64,000 nt of DNA from Adiantum capillus-veneris (Eukaryota > Streptophyta > Polypodiopsida > Polypodiales > Pteridaceae). The notes beneath the pieces were generated by a model that was not told where the DNA came from, did not search any database, and saw only the letters and a program-made list of their open reading frames with translations. Below, in pieces: positions 32,657-45,210 of the stretch (position 1 is the stretch's first letter; the number at the start of each line of letters is the position of its first letter). A program made the translations under genes and the position numbers. The stretch covers positions 81,228,278-81,292,277 of the forward strand of contig CM043967.1 of assembly GCA_014529385.2 (NCBI GenBank), given 5' to 3'.

Positions 32657-35600
32657 ATGATCTATGAGACCAACTCACGCTTGCGAATAAGCTTTTGGAA
32701 TTGTAACGGGTATCCATGGAATACGGGAATTGGCATTGATGAGCTTACCAATGACTCCGATGTGATACTTCTTGTCGAAACATGGGAGCATGATGCGCAA
32801 CGAATTCTTGGATTTGACAAATACGATGTGCATTCCTTGATGTGGGCCAAAAATGCAAAGCAACGAAGAGGCCAAGGAGGCGTAGCATGTATGACCAAAA
32901 AGGGTTTGAAAGATGTTTCCATTGTGAAAGAAGATAAGTATAAACGCTACTTATGGCTGAAAATCAGCCCACCAAATGGTCAAGTCATGTTTGTGGCCGG
33001 TTGCTACATTCCTCACTATGACTCCAACTTTTATGCTTGCTTGAATATGGATAGAGATCAACCCTTTGTTGAACTAGAGGAAGACATTGCTCATTACAAG
33101 GATCAAGGTGAAGTCATTGTTTTTGGAGACATGAATGCTCGCACAAATATGCTACAACACGACACACAACAAGTAGACATGCCGCCTGTCTCAAGAAGAA
33201 TGGATGACTCATACATGTATAATCGAAGTTCTAATGATGCAAAAGAAGTGGAACACTATGGAAAGTCACTTCTACATATGTGCAATAGTACCGGAATGCT
33301 CATTGCAAATGGTGTATCTCTATGGCAAGGCACCAATGACTTTACATGTAGAAAGCACAACGGTGCTAGTGTGATTGACTATATGCTGTTCTCGGAAGCC
33401 ACTCTAGAATGCATACAAAGCTTTACACTTGGTGAATGGAATCCGAAATCGGATCATAGGATGTTATGTATTGACCTCAAGTGTGGTAAACGGCCCGAGC
33501 ATGTAGCCTCCAATCATGATGTGAATCATTTGTACCTACGTCTAGACTTCAAACGAGCACTTATATATGCTGATATGGTGGACCAAATGTTAAGCATGAT
33601 AGAGCATCAAGAGAGCCCAACATTAGAATGCAAGTGGAAAGTTTTCAAAGAAGTAATTTTCTCTTGTGCGAAGGAATGCTTTTCGGTGAAACACATGTCT
33701 TGCAAAAGGTCTAAGAAGGGTAGCACCAAGAAGAAATGGTTTGACATGGAATGTAGTCAAGCCCGAAAACACTTGCTAAAATTGGATGCAATCAAAGACA
33801 AGGAAGTTTACTTGGAATGTTCACACACATACAAAGCACTTGTTCAAAAGAAGAGGAGAAGGTGGGAAGTCGAAAAACAACTTCTTTTAGCACAAGAGAA
33901 AGCACATGCATGTGGCAAGTTTTGGCAAAATCTAAAAGGCAAGTGCGTTGAGAGCTTTGGTGACTTGACTCTTGAGGATATGTATATGCATTGTAAGAAT
34001 CTCTATGAGCAACCCAATGTTGATAAGATGGAGTGTTGTAGCTCCCTTCCGTTTATGTCTCCCTTCTTTACCATTGAAGATGTATGCCGCGCGCTTGAGA
34101 AACTTGCTACTCGTAAGGCAGGTGACCTTCAAGGTGTCAAGGCTGAAATGATTAAATGGACAAGCAAGAAAACACGATATTGGATATGCGATATGTTTAA
34201 CCTTGCACTTCAGTATGGCATGCCTCATGATTGGAGTGCAAATTGGATTAAACCTTTGCACAAAGGAGGAGATGTAAACAATGTGAACAACTATCGCACT
34301 ATAATGGTTGGTTCTTTAATGGCAAAGTTATTTGGATGTATCATGGAGATGAAGATAAGTGAATGGGCTGAAAAGAATGGAAAACGTGCACTTGGCCAAG
34401 CAGGTTTTCGAAAACATCATAGCACTATTGATCACCTTGTCACTCTTTGAGTTCTTATGGAAGCATTTCGATTGAAAGGAAAAAAGTTGTATTGTTGCTT
34501 TGTGGATTTCAAGAAAGATTTTGACATGGTACCGCGAGGAAATCTTTGGAGACGTATGTAAAGCCTTCAAGTGCCGAGAGAATTTATGCATGCAGTCTTT
34601 CGCATCTACCAAAAAGTGATATGTCGATTACGTATGGGAGATGGAATTTCAGAAATTTTTGCAAGCACTATTGGTGTCAAACAAGGATGCCCACTTTCCC
34701 CAACCCTCTTTGGGCTACTCATTGATGAATTAGAATGCATGGTTCTTGACTTTATGCAGCAAGAAGGCATAGAAGAGGTTAAGATTGGAAATGCGGTGAT
34801 CATGCTTTTGCTTTATGCCGATGATGTAGTGCTCTTGGTACATACCTTAGAAGATGCGCAAAAGCTTATGAGTGTCTTGGAACGCTTTTGCCTACATAGC
34901 GGGCTGATCGTGAAGGGATCCAAAACCAAGGTTATGCTTGTAAAGACCCTCAATGTTGAAAATCCATGCATTGTATATAACAATGAGAAACTTGAAGTAG
35001 TAGATCACTTCAAGTACCTTGGCCTTGAGGTTCCATCCAATCATAAATGGAAGGATTGTGCAATGCGTCGCTTGGAAGCCGGAAAGAGGGCCTATTATGC
35101 ATTTGAGAACATGTGCAATGCAGGAGAGATCAAGTGTTGGGCTCTCAAAAAGTACCTCTTTGACACATTGGTGACACCGGTGCTTCTTTATGGAGTGGAG
35201 GTGTGGGGTGGAAGCATCGAGAAGTCTACTTGGAAAGAGTTTGAGAATGTCCAAAAGCGTTTTCTCACCAACTTTCTCCAAGTCAAGACACAAACACCCT
35301 ACATGCTCTTACTTCTTGAGTCCGGATTGCTTCCCATTGAGGTCTTGGGCATGCAAAGGGTTGTGGAGTACATGCGTAAGACACAACGTAGCCCTTTGCA
35401 TCAACTTCCTAGAATCGCATATGAAGCAAGTCGAATGGTTCAAAAGACATGCAAGAGCAAAATACTAAGTTCGGGGTGGATGCTTGATATCAAGAAATGG
35501 TTTGGAAGATGGGATGCATATCACTTGGTCAAGGATGCATCGATCGACTCCCAAGTTAATGAGGCCTTGTTACAACGCCAATGTATCACGGCTTGGGAGA

Positions 35601-36037
35601 AATCCGGAGGTTCTCGCTTCAGCCATTACACCACACACATTGCCCCAAACTACAAATCTCTCTTCTTCTCGGAACGAGGTAACCGAACCCATTCCTACAT
35701 CCTTGAGCCCATCCCGTTGAGTGCGATCCGCACCATTGCCTCCATTCGTCTTAGCTCCCATTCTCTACGCTGCGAGATAGGACGTTGGGGCACTGGCGAG
35801 GAGTGTCATCGAATTTGCACCTTATGCCCTCGTCAAGTGCGAGAGAGTGAGTACCACACACTACTTGAGTGCTCAACTTTTGACCACATTAGGTCCTCTT
35901 TTCCCCATATATTCAGCCATGATCTCTCCCTACATACCTTCCTCTCCCAACCACGATGTGGACTCTCTATTGCGACGCTCATTTCAGCCATTTTTGAGCA
36001 TCGAGAGTCACTTATGAACTCCACTCACACCACGTGA
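32657..36037 (+). pseudogene. ORF2 of LINE element 2: endonuclease, RT and zinc finger
   Basis: One frame of 1126 codons with two internal stops (TGA 34448, TAA 34559). The endonuclease begins RISFWNCNGYPW and contains VIVFGDMNARTN and NPKSDHRMLCIDL. The RT has WIKPLHKGGDVNNVNNYRTI, CCFVDFKKDFDMVP (motif A), TIGVKQGCPLSPTLFGLLID (motif B) and LLYADDVVLL (motif C, YADD). A C-terminal CxxC...H....C finger (CTLCPRQVRESEYHTLLEC) precedes the stop. The RT is not of the plant L1 type (different motif B and a later zinc finger); the clade is not assigned. Confidence 0.92.
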
Positions 36038-36044
36038 CATGTTC

Positions 36045-36092
36045 ATTTGGTCCCATAGGTCATATTTGACCTCCCAGGACGATAACAGAACT
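36045..36092 (+). other. conserved 3' tail of LINE element 2
   Basis: GTCCCATAGGTCATATTTGACC and GGACGATAACAGAAC match the end of LINE element 3 (41630-41676) base for base at most positions. The tail is the likely RT recognition site, since the two ORF2 proteins are much more diverged. Confidence 0.75.
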
Positions 36093-36129
36093 ATCTATCT
36101 ATCTATCTATCTATCTCTCTCTCTCTTTC
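36093..36129. repeat. (CTAT)n-(CT)n at the LINE 2 3' end
   Basis: Six CTAT units followed by CT repeats directly after the LINE tail. It may be the slipped 3' tail of the LINE or the pre-existing target. Confidence 0.9.
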
Positions 36130-36377
36130 TCACGATGTTTCCCCACCCCCTGATCTCCCGCTGCTGCTACCCCTACACCTGCCCCCCGCCCGCACACTGA
36201 CCCTGCACCACCGCCCTCTGCTCGCGGCTGCCCCAACACCCGCCCCCCTCGCTCGCGAGCTGTCCCTCCACCGCCGCCCCTTGCTCCCGTCCTCTACTCA
36301 CCCGCGCTGCCCCCTGCACTCCCACCCTTTGCTCGCGCGCTGCCCCCGCATCCGCCCCCTGTGCGTGTGTCTATCAC

Positions 36378-36461
<84 letters not shown>

Positions 36462-36603
36462 GCGATGTCTCTCTTTCTCTCTCTCTCTCTCTATCGCGCT
36501 GTTAATTTTTTTAAAAGGCACTAACCTTTTAACCCCTCATTTTTTAAGTCTATCGTTTAAGTCTTTAAGTCTATCGTTTGTTAAATTTAAGTCCATCGTG
36601 CTG

Positions 36604-36637
<34 letters not shown>

Positions 36638-36704
36638 CCCCCCCGCCACAACCCCTCCCTCTCTCTCTCTCTCTCTCGCCCACACTCTATCGTGTTTTTC
36701 CATT

Positions 36705-36799
<95 letters not shown>

Positions 36800-36905
36800 G
36801 TACTCTATCGCTGCCCCGCCCTTGCCATGCCTCTTCGCGTTCCCCCACCCGCCAAGCTACCACGCCACATGAGCTGAGTGGCTCTTTGTCGGACGGCGAT
36901 CAAGC
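36130..36905. repeat. C-rich and (CT)n low-complexity DNA between two LINEs
   Basis: 240 bases rich in CCCC, GCTGC and CGCCC are followed by (CT)n arrays at about 36380-36457, 36605-36634, 36660-36677 and 36713-36795. The long Ser/Leu and Arg/Glu ORFs here come from the repeats. LINE element 3 coding begins at 36906. Confidence 0.9.
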
Positions 36906-37799
36906 ATGAGGAAGCAGAACGATAGAGCCGACACCCTAGAGGATGCCATTCAAAAGTGCAAAGAGGAAATGACGGAGATCATTACCAAGATGAACCGCAA
37001 TCTCTTGGGCACAATAAACATGCTAGAAGGACGCGTGCTGATCCAAGAGAGAAAAATAAATACGCTGAAAGACCGAGTGACGACTGAGGATGAAGATATT
37101 GCGTCACTCAAGAAAGACCTCTCCGAAGCACAATCAAGAAACACATTGGAAGAGGGCAAATTGCAACCCTCAGTGTTTGAAGAAATCAACACGATCAAGG
37201 AGCAAGTGTGGGCCATCAAAGAGGGAGAAGAGCAGCACAAAGAGATGACGACTTCTTGGGTGGATGTTCTTACCAAAACTCAACAGAAGGCGGATGAAGC
37301 CGAGAAATGGATCAAGGTGACCAAGAAAGGAAAAGGGAAGGAGATAGCGCCCACGTCCACACCCACTATCATTAATCAGACACTAGAGGAGGAGCAAAGA
37401 AGATGGGTGCACGCATTACACGTGCGAATTTGCGGTCTTAAAGACAAAAGCAATGTGGACGAAGATGTAAAAAAACTCATGGCCTTAATGGGGGTTCATA
37501 AGCCGACGCACACAAGAGCATGGAGAGTGGGCAACATAAAGAAAAATGGAAGCAGCGGGGAAACCTCAAAAGAAAGAGCACTCATCCTCCGTTTTCCCTC
37601 CATGGAAGCAAAGAAGTCCTTCTTGAAGAAAATACCAACTCTTTAAGAGACGGGCATCTTTCTCGGGGATGATCTCACCCTCTCGCAGATCGCTCATATG
37701 CAGGAAGTGATGCCGGAGATTAGAGTGGCAAGGGGAAAAGGCAAGATTGCCTTTTACCGACATGGAAGAGTAGTAATACTAGAACGATGTTCCACATGA
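36906..37799 (+). pseudogene. ORF1 of LINE element 3 (coiled coil plus C-terminal domain)
   Basis: From ATG at 36906 a long coiled coil (NMLEGRVLIQERKINTLKDR, SLKKDLSEAQSR) is followed by an RNA-binding-like part (HALHVRICGLKD, ALILRFPSMEAKKSFLKKI). After a TAA at 37644 the frame continues IFLGDDLTLSQIAHMQE and ARGKGKIAFYRHGRVVI, the wording typical of the C-terminal domain of LINE ORF1p. It ends TGA at 37797. The single internal stop is the only visible break. Confidence 0.8.
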
Positions 37800-37829
37800 C
37801 GGTGCGAGACTTATGGGACCACACTCAAA

Positions 37830-40800
37830 GTGGCTGCCTGGAACTGTAATGGATCTATGCGTCTTGATGTGGGTGCTTTTGAGGATAGCTTTACTGGAAG
37901 AGACATCATCTTTTACTCTGAGACACGCCAGGCCCCCGGGCAATCCATGCCTCACATTAGTGGATACAGGTGGAAGACAGCCTACAGACAGGAGACACGC
38001 TCAAAGCACAAAGGACGGGGCTCGAGGGGAGTGGCAGTGTTATTTAGAGAAGATGTGCAGCCATTGATACATATAGCCCGTAAGGATGAGTAGGCTAGGT
38101 ACATGTAGGTGAGACTGAAAGCAGAGACATGCAGATATCTTTACATTGCTATTTGCTACTTTCCCCCGAGTACATTAGTCTATGCATCACCCAGAGGACA
38201 GTCCCCTTTTTCTATTTTGGATGATGACATATGGGATTTCTCTAGAGATGGTGACATTATCATTCTAGAGGACTTCAATGCTAGGACAGCGCATCACCAG
38301 ACACTGTTTTATGATACTTCATAGGAGATGCTGAGAGAGCTAGATGTTATAGAGACGAGCCTGTCCAGACTATCACACGATCTAGAATATACTGAGTATG
38401 GGCGACACCTGATAGACATGGGCACCACACATGGATTGGCCGTCTTGAATGGCCTAAAGAGATTTCCTTCTGTGGGAGGTTTTACATGCTTCCCACATAG
38501 ACATGGAGCCAGCACAGTGGACTATGTCATGGCACAGCCGAATCTCATCTCTAGTATCCAAGATCTCACAGCTGGGCCCAGACCGGTTGGAGTGGCAATG
38601 GATCATGCTCTGGTGTCGATGACCATCTCCTTCTAGTTCACTGTAGCACACAGACCACAGGTAGCAGCCCCTACTTGCTACACCTTCACACGGGAGACGG
38701 ATTCTGTATACATGGATGGGATCTATAGACGCCTATGCACTAAGGACCCGAGTCGACCTCTGGAGGAGCTAACTACTATACTGACACAGACATTACACGA
38801 TGCAGCAGCAGAGGCATACCCACACACCCAGCCTGAGGAGAGACGTCAATCAGGGAGCATGCCTCAGAACAACTGGTATGATGAGGAGTGCCGCCAGACT
38901 AGAACTAGACTTCAGAGGGAGGTGCTTTTGGGGCACGTCACTCCCAGACAGTCACAGATTGACTTCCGACGCTTGGTGTGGTGGAAGAAGAGGGATTTTT
39001 TGGCTCAACTCGAGCAGGATCTATACCAGCTATTCTTGAGTCAGGACTCGCGTGAGGCGTGGCTGCTCTTTTATGAGCAGTCCGCCCCCTGCTATTTCCT
39101 CCACAGAAACCTGGGGTCAGTACACATCATCTTTGTACACAGTACCTGGACAATCGCCCCTTCCCAACCCCCTCGATCCATGCCCACACACATGTGTTTT
39201 TTTCACCGCGAGATGGTGAAGAAATCCATTGACAGGATGAGGATTGGAAGGGCATATGATCATGATGGCTTAGTCGTCGAGCATTTCATGCATGCCAAAG
39301 ACCTGCTAGCAAAGCTTCTAGCAGTTATGTTTAACCGCACCATGTGTGAGGGTCTACCAGACACTTGGAGCCTATCTACGATTGTACCTATCTTCAAGTC
39401 AGGAGACCCCATGGAGCCTCGGAATTATCGCACTATCATGATTGGACACACACTGGCACGGTTATATGCATCCATTCTTGAGCAACAGCTGAGTAGATGG
39501 GCAGAGTGGGAAGAAATGCGTGCAGCTGGGCAGGCAGGGTTCAAGAGAGGCTTATCTACTCTTGACCATATCCTGACACTCAGGGCCATCATCGAGGAGG
39601 GAAAATCTCATGGGAGATGGATCTATTGTAGCTTTGTGGATTTTCGCAAAGCTTTTGACACAGTACCCAGAGCTAGATTGATGCGCAGATTGCAGGAAAT
39701 GGGAGTACCCACACAGCTCATTTGGGGGATCATGGCATTGTACAGATTAGTAGTAGGGCATGTACGCACCCCTGAGGGACTTTCTACACCGGTTCACTCC
39801 ACTATTGGGGTGAAGCAGGGCAGCCCGTTCTCTCCTACTCTTTTCGGTATGTATGTGGATGAGGTTTCTGACTACATTGAGAGGGATGGTGATAGAGGTG
39901 CACAATTGACAGGGACATGGATTCCACTTTTGCTATATGCCGATGATATAGTGTTGATCTTTGAATCCCCAGAGGGAATGCAACGTCAATTGGATGCTTT
40001 GCATAGGTTTGCCCACGAAAGTGGTTTGTCTATCAACCTTGGTAAAACCAAGGTTATGGTGTTTAATACCACCCCACAATGGATCATGAGGTCAGCACCT
40101 ACATTCACATACGGCCAAGAGACTGTGGAGTACATAGATGCTTACACTTACCTTGGAGTGGTTTTTAGGGGACCTGCATTGTCACTCAGAAGAGCAGCAG
40201 AGACAAGACTCTGACTAGAGCCCACGCAGCATTGGGTAGACTGGAGAAGATGTGTTTGCAGGTTCAGTTTCAGGAACCCCGGACGAAGCTCTGGCTCTTT
40301 GACACTTTGGTGGCTTCAGCATTGCTCTATGGAGCTGAGATATGGGGACCTTCATTAGATCACCACGGGAGACTGGTTCGCACAGATGGATGGGGGAACA
40401 TGGAGAAACCTCTCATCTCTATGATCTCGCGGCTCATTAGAGCCAAGGCTTCAGTACCACGAGCCATTATCCGAGCAGAGCTAGCGGCCCCCCCACTAGT
40501 AGTTGAGTTGCTCACCAGATCAGTCTCCTTCATAAACCGCACATGGGAACTTCCTAGAGACAGATATGCTCGCATTGCACTTGAGTCCTCTTGACAGCTA
40601 GCCATGCAAGGAGATACAACATGCTAGTATGGGGAGATGGAATCATGGTTTTAGGCGCATGGGTTCAGCATAGACAGGCTGCCACCATTCCAATACTCAT
40701 TAGATGCACCATCTCTCACTCTTACACAGTCAGAGATCACCAAGCTCATCCGCCAAGACCTGACCCAGCTAGATACCAGGAGGGCATGGATACAGCCAAC

Positions 40801-41506
40801 ACAGGAATTGGGCACGAAGATGGCTTTCTACAGAGACCACCTTCTCCAGCTTACCGAGGATGGTTTTGTGACGAGACCCAGATACATGGACACCCACTTG
40901 TCTCATGGGATATGATATGCTATTGGCCAGTTACGCACATCTTCTCACCAGCTGCGGATTGAGACTGGGAGATACAGCGGAGTATAAGCAGAGGCCAGGA
41001 CATGCCCCTTGTGTGACATGGAGCCTGAGAGAGAGCTGCATTATACATGCTGCTGCCCCGTCTACTACGAGATACGAGGCCGCTTCCATTGCTTGTTCAG
41101 AGAGGGTTTTGGACCACTCTCAAGAGTCATGGGATATGAGGATCAAAGATACATGGGTTTGTTCTTGCTCGAGCTGCAGAGACACAGAGACAATGTGATG
41201 AGTGGCACGGCTAGCCAGTCTCAAAGACGGATCACAAACTTCTTCAGAACAGACACGACACAGCCGCAAGAGCCACTCCCACAGCAGAGCTCTCCCTTGT
41301 CTCACATCAGAGGCAAACTAATCAACTGAGCGACTGAACTGGGGAAATCTAGGCGCCCACAACTGCAGAGGACTACACAGCATCGACGGAGGCTACGTCA
41401 GAAGATTCAGAACACTCTGGCCAGCCATGCACGACGCCCAGTCAGACTACTAACCATGGAGGAGATTGATGAGATCCGCCAACAATTGATGCTAGATCTC
41501 TTGTGA
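37830..41506 (+). pseudogene. ORF2 of LINE element 3: endonuclease, RT and zinc finger
   Basis: The endonuclease starts VAAWNCNGSMRLD and includes DIIILEDFNARTAHH and VAMDHALVSM. The RT shows YCSFVDFRKAFDTVPRARL (motif A), GVKQGSPFSPTLFGMYVDE (motif B) and LLLYADDIVLIFE (motif C), then INLGKTKVMVFN. A frameshift near 40210 moves reading to a second frame (ALGRLEKMCLQVQFQEP ... LLYGAEIWG). The C-terminal region has a CxxC-type finger (PCVTW/CDMEPERELHYTCC, frame change there) and ends ...RQQLMLDLL with TGA at 41504. Stops are TAG near 38091, 38106, 38322 and 38634 and TGA at 41327. Confidence 0.9.
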
Positions 41507-41629
41507 TTCAACTATCCCAGCTAGCTGCTTCTTTCACAACTAGCAGTTTAGGATTCCATAGTATTTTATTTTGTCATTTTGTCATCTTGTTACTCTGACT
41601 TTGTATCAGATCCACCACATTGTAACTCT

Positions 41630-41693
41630 CTGGTCTCATAGGTCACTTTGGCCTTTTTGAAGACGGTAATATAACACTTCATTTCATTTCATT
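41630..41693 (+). other. conserved 3' tail of LINE element 3 with CATTT repeats
   Basis: GGTCTCATAGGTCACTTTGGCC and AGACGGTAATATAAC parallel the tail of LINE element 2, and are followed by CATTT repeats. Slippage-type 3' ends are typical of non-A-tailed LINEs. Confidence 0.75.
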
Positions 41694-41699
41694 TCTCTC

Positions 41700-42653
41700 T
41701 CCACCCCACTAGAGGCATTATGGCACACAAGAGCGATTTAGAGTTTCATAGAGTTAAATCCAAGTGCCGTTGTGCACATGTAGGGGCAAACAACATTAAA
41801 ATTCATTTCTATCACACCTAGGAAAAGAGTGTCAATATGGTGCGTGTAAGACGCTGTAGAGGGGGAATAGGGAACACACCCAGCACACAAAATATATGCC
41901 TCTCTATAGCCCAGGGATTCCACATCACCCCTAACCTCTCAAATAACACCTTCAAATTGGATAATTTGCACTAACAACTCCACTTTAGCATACAAAACAA
42001 CTACCTCACACCTTGCAAATAAACACCCACAACACAAATGCACCCACACTGCTCAACTCACTCTTTCTGACTCACAAAACGCTCCTAATCTGCCCTCTTG
42101 GTAGCACCTTTCGAGATGCAGGCAAACCCTCTGCAAGCAATGGCCAATACACGAAGAGCGAGAGAAGAGGAGGGGAGTGGGGAGAAGCAACACAAGAGAT
42201 TGGGGCAAATGAGTGTTATTATTGCATAGGGAGTAGTACAACCAACGTATGCAGCTTCAATGGCAAGCTTAGCAACACACAAGCCTCAATCTTCCAATCA
42301 CACACACATGCAAAAAAGCCACCTTGGTCCAAAAAGACCCTAAAAAATGAACATAAACCTCCTTCTATAGGGGTGTGCCTAGGAATCCCAAAAAAGAAAA
42401 ATGGGGTGAGCTTCCATGTCGTACACTTCATTTGGAGCTCTATTTAGAATTGTTTTGCATTGCCACCACTTGGCATATTTTATTTTTGGAAACCTCTGCA
42501 TGGTATACACATTGGTCCTTATCCCTTCCATTTTGGCCGCCCGGATTTCCCTCCTCTTGGCCTTTGAATACCCTTAGCCTTTAACCGCCCTTGTCGGCAC
42601 CTCTTCCTGCAGCGGGACCCCTCCCTTGTCGAGGCAATAGCGATGTCGCTATT

Positions 42654-42656
<3 letters not shown>
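41700..42656. other. intergenic, nothing recognised
   Basis: Several ORFs of 60-140 codons are open on both strands, but none shows a motif, splice framework or codon pattern that would support a gene. Confidence 0.5.

Positions 42657-42700
<44 letters not shown>
42657..42700. repeat. poly-G tract, 44 bases
   Basis: An uninterrupted run of 44 G. The poly-Gly and poly-Pro ORFs over it are compositional. Tracts of this length are prone to G-quadruplex formation and to length errors in assemblies. Confidence 0.95.
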
Positions 42701-42701
<1 letters not shown>

Positions 42702-44040
42702 ACGACCCCTTCCTCAAAAAACTTTGGCCTAAGCGGGCGCGGGCACCTCCTCTTACTGCCTGCCATGTCATCACCGGAGTCACACCCACGCGGGCGCCAC
42801 TGCCGCCCCGCCTTGCTGGCCCTTGCCAAAATCGCCACCAACCACCGTCAATGTCCGCCACAGTAGTGCCCAGTGCTTCGCGCGCCATAGCCATGGGGAG
42901 GGGAGCTCCCCTCACACCTCTTGTGTATCAATGAAGGCCTCGCGGCCCAGGACATATACTGCGCCCTCCGGGTTCTACACTGCGTATGTGGGTTTTCCAT
43001 GCTGCCACGTGGTGGCCCCACAAAGTTCCTGCCTCAAGGCCTTGAAGATAAGCAAAACCCCATTATTTTTTTAACCAAAAACCTTTTCAGCCTTCGCTCT
43101 CCTCCACTGCTCCAATCTCCTACTGCCAAGCCACAAATCTTGGGTGAAAACTCCATCTTCTCGGCTACAACCACACCCTCTGTCTCTGCATGTCGACCCC
43201 TCCGCACCTTCGAACCAAGGCTTTCAAGAAAGGAAAAAATCATATGCAATCCACTTTGGACAAAGACACCCAATCTTCCGACCTCCATAACTTCTTGCTC
43301 CGGACTCTATTTGGCATGCAGTCACTTCCTGCTAGCTCCGTATGATGCACACCCTGCTCTAGAACTTCGTCGAGGCTCAAAAGATGCTAGATGGAACATT
43401 CTCCAATGCAGCCAAGTGGGCTCAGACCTGGCCCCCGGAAAAACTTCAAATGATCATATCTTGCAAACTATGGCTTCAATCCGCAATCCGAAAAGACGGG
43501 TAGGCTCCATGAATTGAGCTCTACACATCTATACCTTGACTTCCACTTGGATCACCTATCACCAGCTGCCCTGTCAGGCAAGAATCTGCAAACCACTAAA
43601 ACTTCAACCTTCAATAACTTGGGCTCCGTAGCTCGGTTTGCTGAGTCGTCTGTACCTGCTCCTTTAGCACTTCAAGCTCTTCATTCCTGGACTCAAAGGC
43701 TGCACTTTGTATCTCCTTCACTTGCTACACAAATTAGCCCCTGATGGATCCTTTCTTGGCCTATAAGCCACATCATACATACACTTCCGCTGCTACCTGC
43801 CATCCCATGGTTTTCCTAGCTGCTCCAGTCCTTTTCCATGCTTCTGTTCGCCTGCACACATCTGTCCATGCCACCTTCTAGAGCCGACACACTTTGGCTG
43901 CACCAACGCTTAGCTAAACGTAAAGTCCTGGCCGCACGCCATTGTGGAAACCCGACAAATATTTGGAAGGTTGTTATTTTGGGAAGTTTATCAGTTTCAA
44001 TAACATACCATTTCACATTAAGGATTCACACATACACCCA
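42701..44040. other. GC-richer intergenic, no gene recognised
   Basis: The longest frame, a 198-codon plus frame at 42921-43517, gives composition-driven sequence without a recognisable domain. A short overlapping frame is open on the other strand. I see no RNA gene. Confidence 0.45.
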
Positions 44041-44046
44041 CAACAT

Positions 44047-44048
<2 letters not shown>

Positions 44049-44118
<70 letters not shown>

Positions 44119-44251
44119 CCTGTAGGTATAGGTGGTTAGCAATACCCTCTGCCTTGTCACCTTTTGGTGCTACTTTTTGAGTTGTTGACCTTCATTGCCT
44201 CTCTATCTCTCCTGTCTCTCACGATGGATGTTTGGACTACTCCGTCTCTCC

Positions 44252-44323
<72 letters not shown>

Positions 44324-44378
44324 ATGCTCTCTCACAATGAAGGTTGTAGGCTGCAAACTGTATTTTCTTCTACTTACC

Positions 44379-44464
<86 letters not shown>

Positions 44465-44635
44465 AGGTACTACAATAAGGCCCCCAACGAATATTGTGCA
44501 ACCATTTAAGTGTGAAAGTGACCCCTCAATAAAAAGTATATGGTGCAATAAATGCCCACTATTTAGTTTTAGCCGTTTGACACGCGTAAAGCATGTAGTT
44601 ATTATTCGTGCATGTCGTTAATGGTACTAGAATGA

Positions 44636-44708
<73 letters not shown>

Positions 44709-44843
44709 CACAGGGATATGTTGGTTGAGACAGAGACATAGAGAGTGTGTGAGGGAGAGGCCAAGCCTAGGAATCCGATTTTGAAGGTCACCATGCCAAG
44801 CCCATGAAAAGGTAATCCCTCAAATCTTTCTTTGGAGAGAGAG

Positions 44844-44903
<60 letters not shown>
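44049..44903. repeat. cluster of long microsatellites
   Basis: (CT)n at 44049-44115, 44249-44321 and 44382-44462, then (GT)n at 44637-44659 with (GA)n to 44706, and (AC)n-(GA)n at 44845-44902. Five arrays lie in 0.85 kb. The Ser/Leu ORFs are repeat translations. Confidence 0.95.
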
Positions 44904-44907
<4 letters not shown>

Positions 44908-45210
44908 TTGGAGTATTTATGGGGTAGGTTCACTCAAAGAGCCACGACAATTTGGGATGGAATTATGGCGTGCAGACAGCTTTTTTTATAGGCCGATTGT
45001 CTTCTGCACACCGTAGGGCACCAAAAGGTTTGTAGGGCGATAAGCCGTGGAGCATATAAGGGGTAGAACTCAAATGAAATGAGCTACTATAAGTAGCCTC
45101 TATAAAAATTCAAAACATGACCCGTGAATGAATCTGTCACACACACACACACACACACACAGTTGAACAAACCAACCTATTAGCCATACTTACGTCTTTT
45201 TGCCTGTATT

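Larger units (their letters stand above)
31495..36092 (+). mobile_element. LINE element 2 with coiled-coil ORF1
   Basis: A near-complete non-LTR retroelement: a 5' leader from 31495 directly after (CT)n, ORF1, ORF2 with endonuclease and RT, and a 3' tail ending AACAGAAC before (CTAT)n. ORF1 and ORF2 are in the same frame separated by six bases. Decay is by in-frame stops, with no frame change over 4.2 kb. It is bounded on both sides by CT-rich microsatellites. Confidence 0.88.
36796..41693 (+). mobile_element. LINE element 3, related to element 2
   Basis: Begins directly after (CT)n and ends with the shared tail followed by CATTT repeats at 41678-41693. ORF1 and ORF2 are separated by 30 bases and in the same frame. 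The protein motifs parallel element 2 but the sequences have diverged, so it is a different family of the same clade. Confidence 0.88.

Noticed and set aside
36281-36909. ORFs made of Ser-Leu or Arg-Glu repeats
   Set aside because: They are translations of (CT)n or (GA)n microsatellites, here and at 44.0-44.9 kb and 62.3 kb.
42581-42915. Poly-Gly and poly-Pro proteins over the G tract
   Set aside because: Pure homopolymer translation with no conserved flanking sequence.
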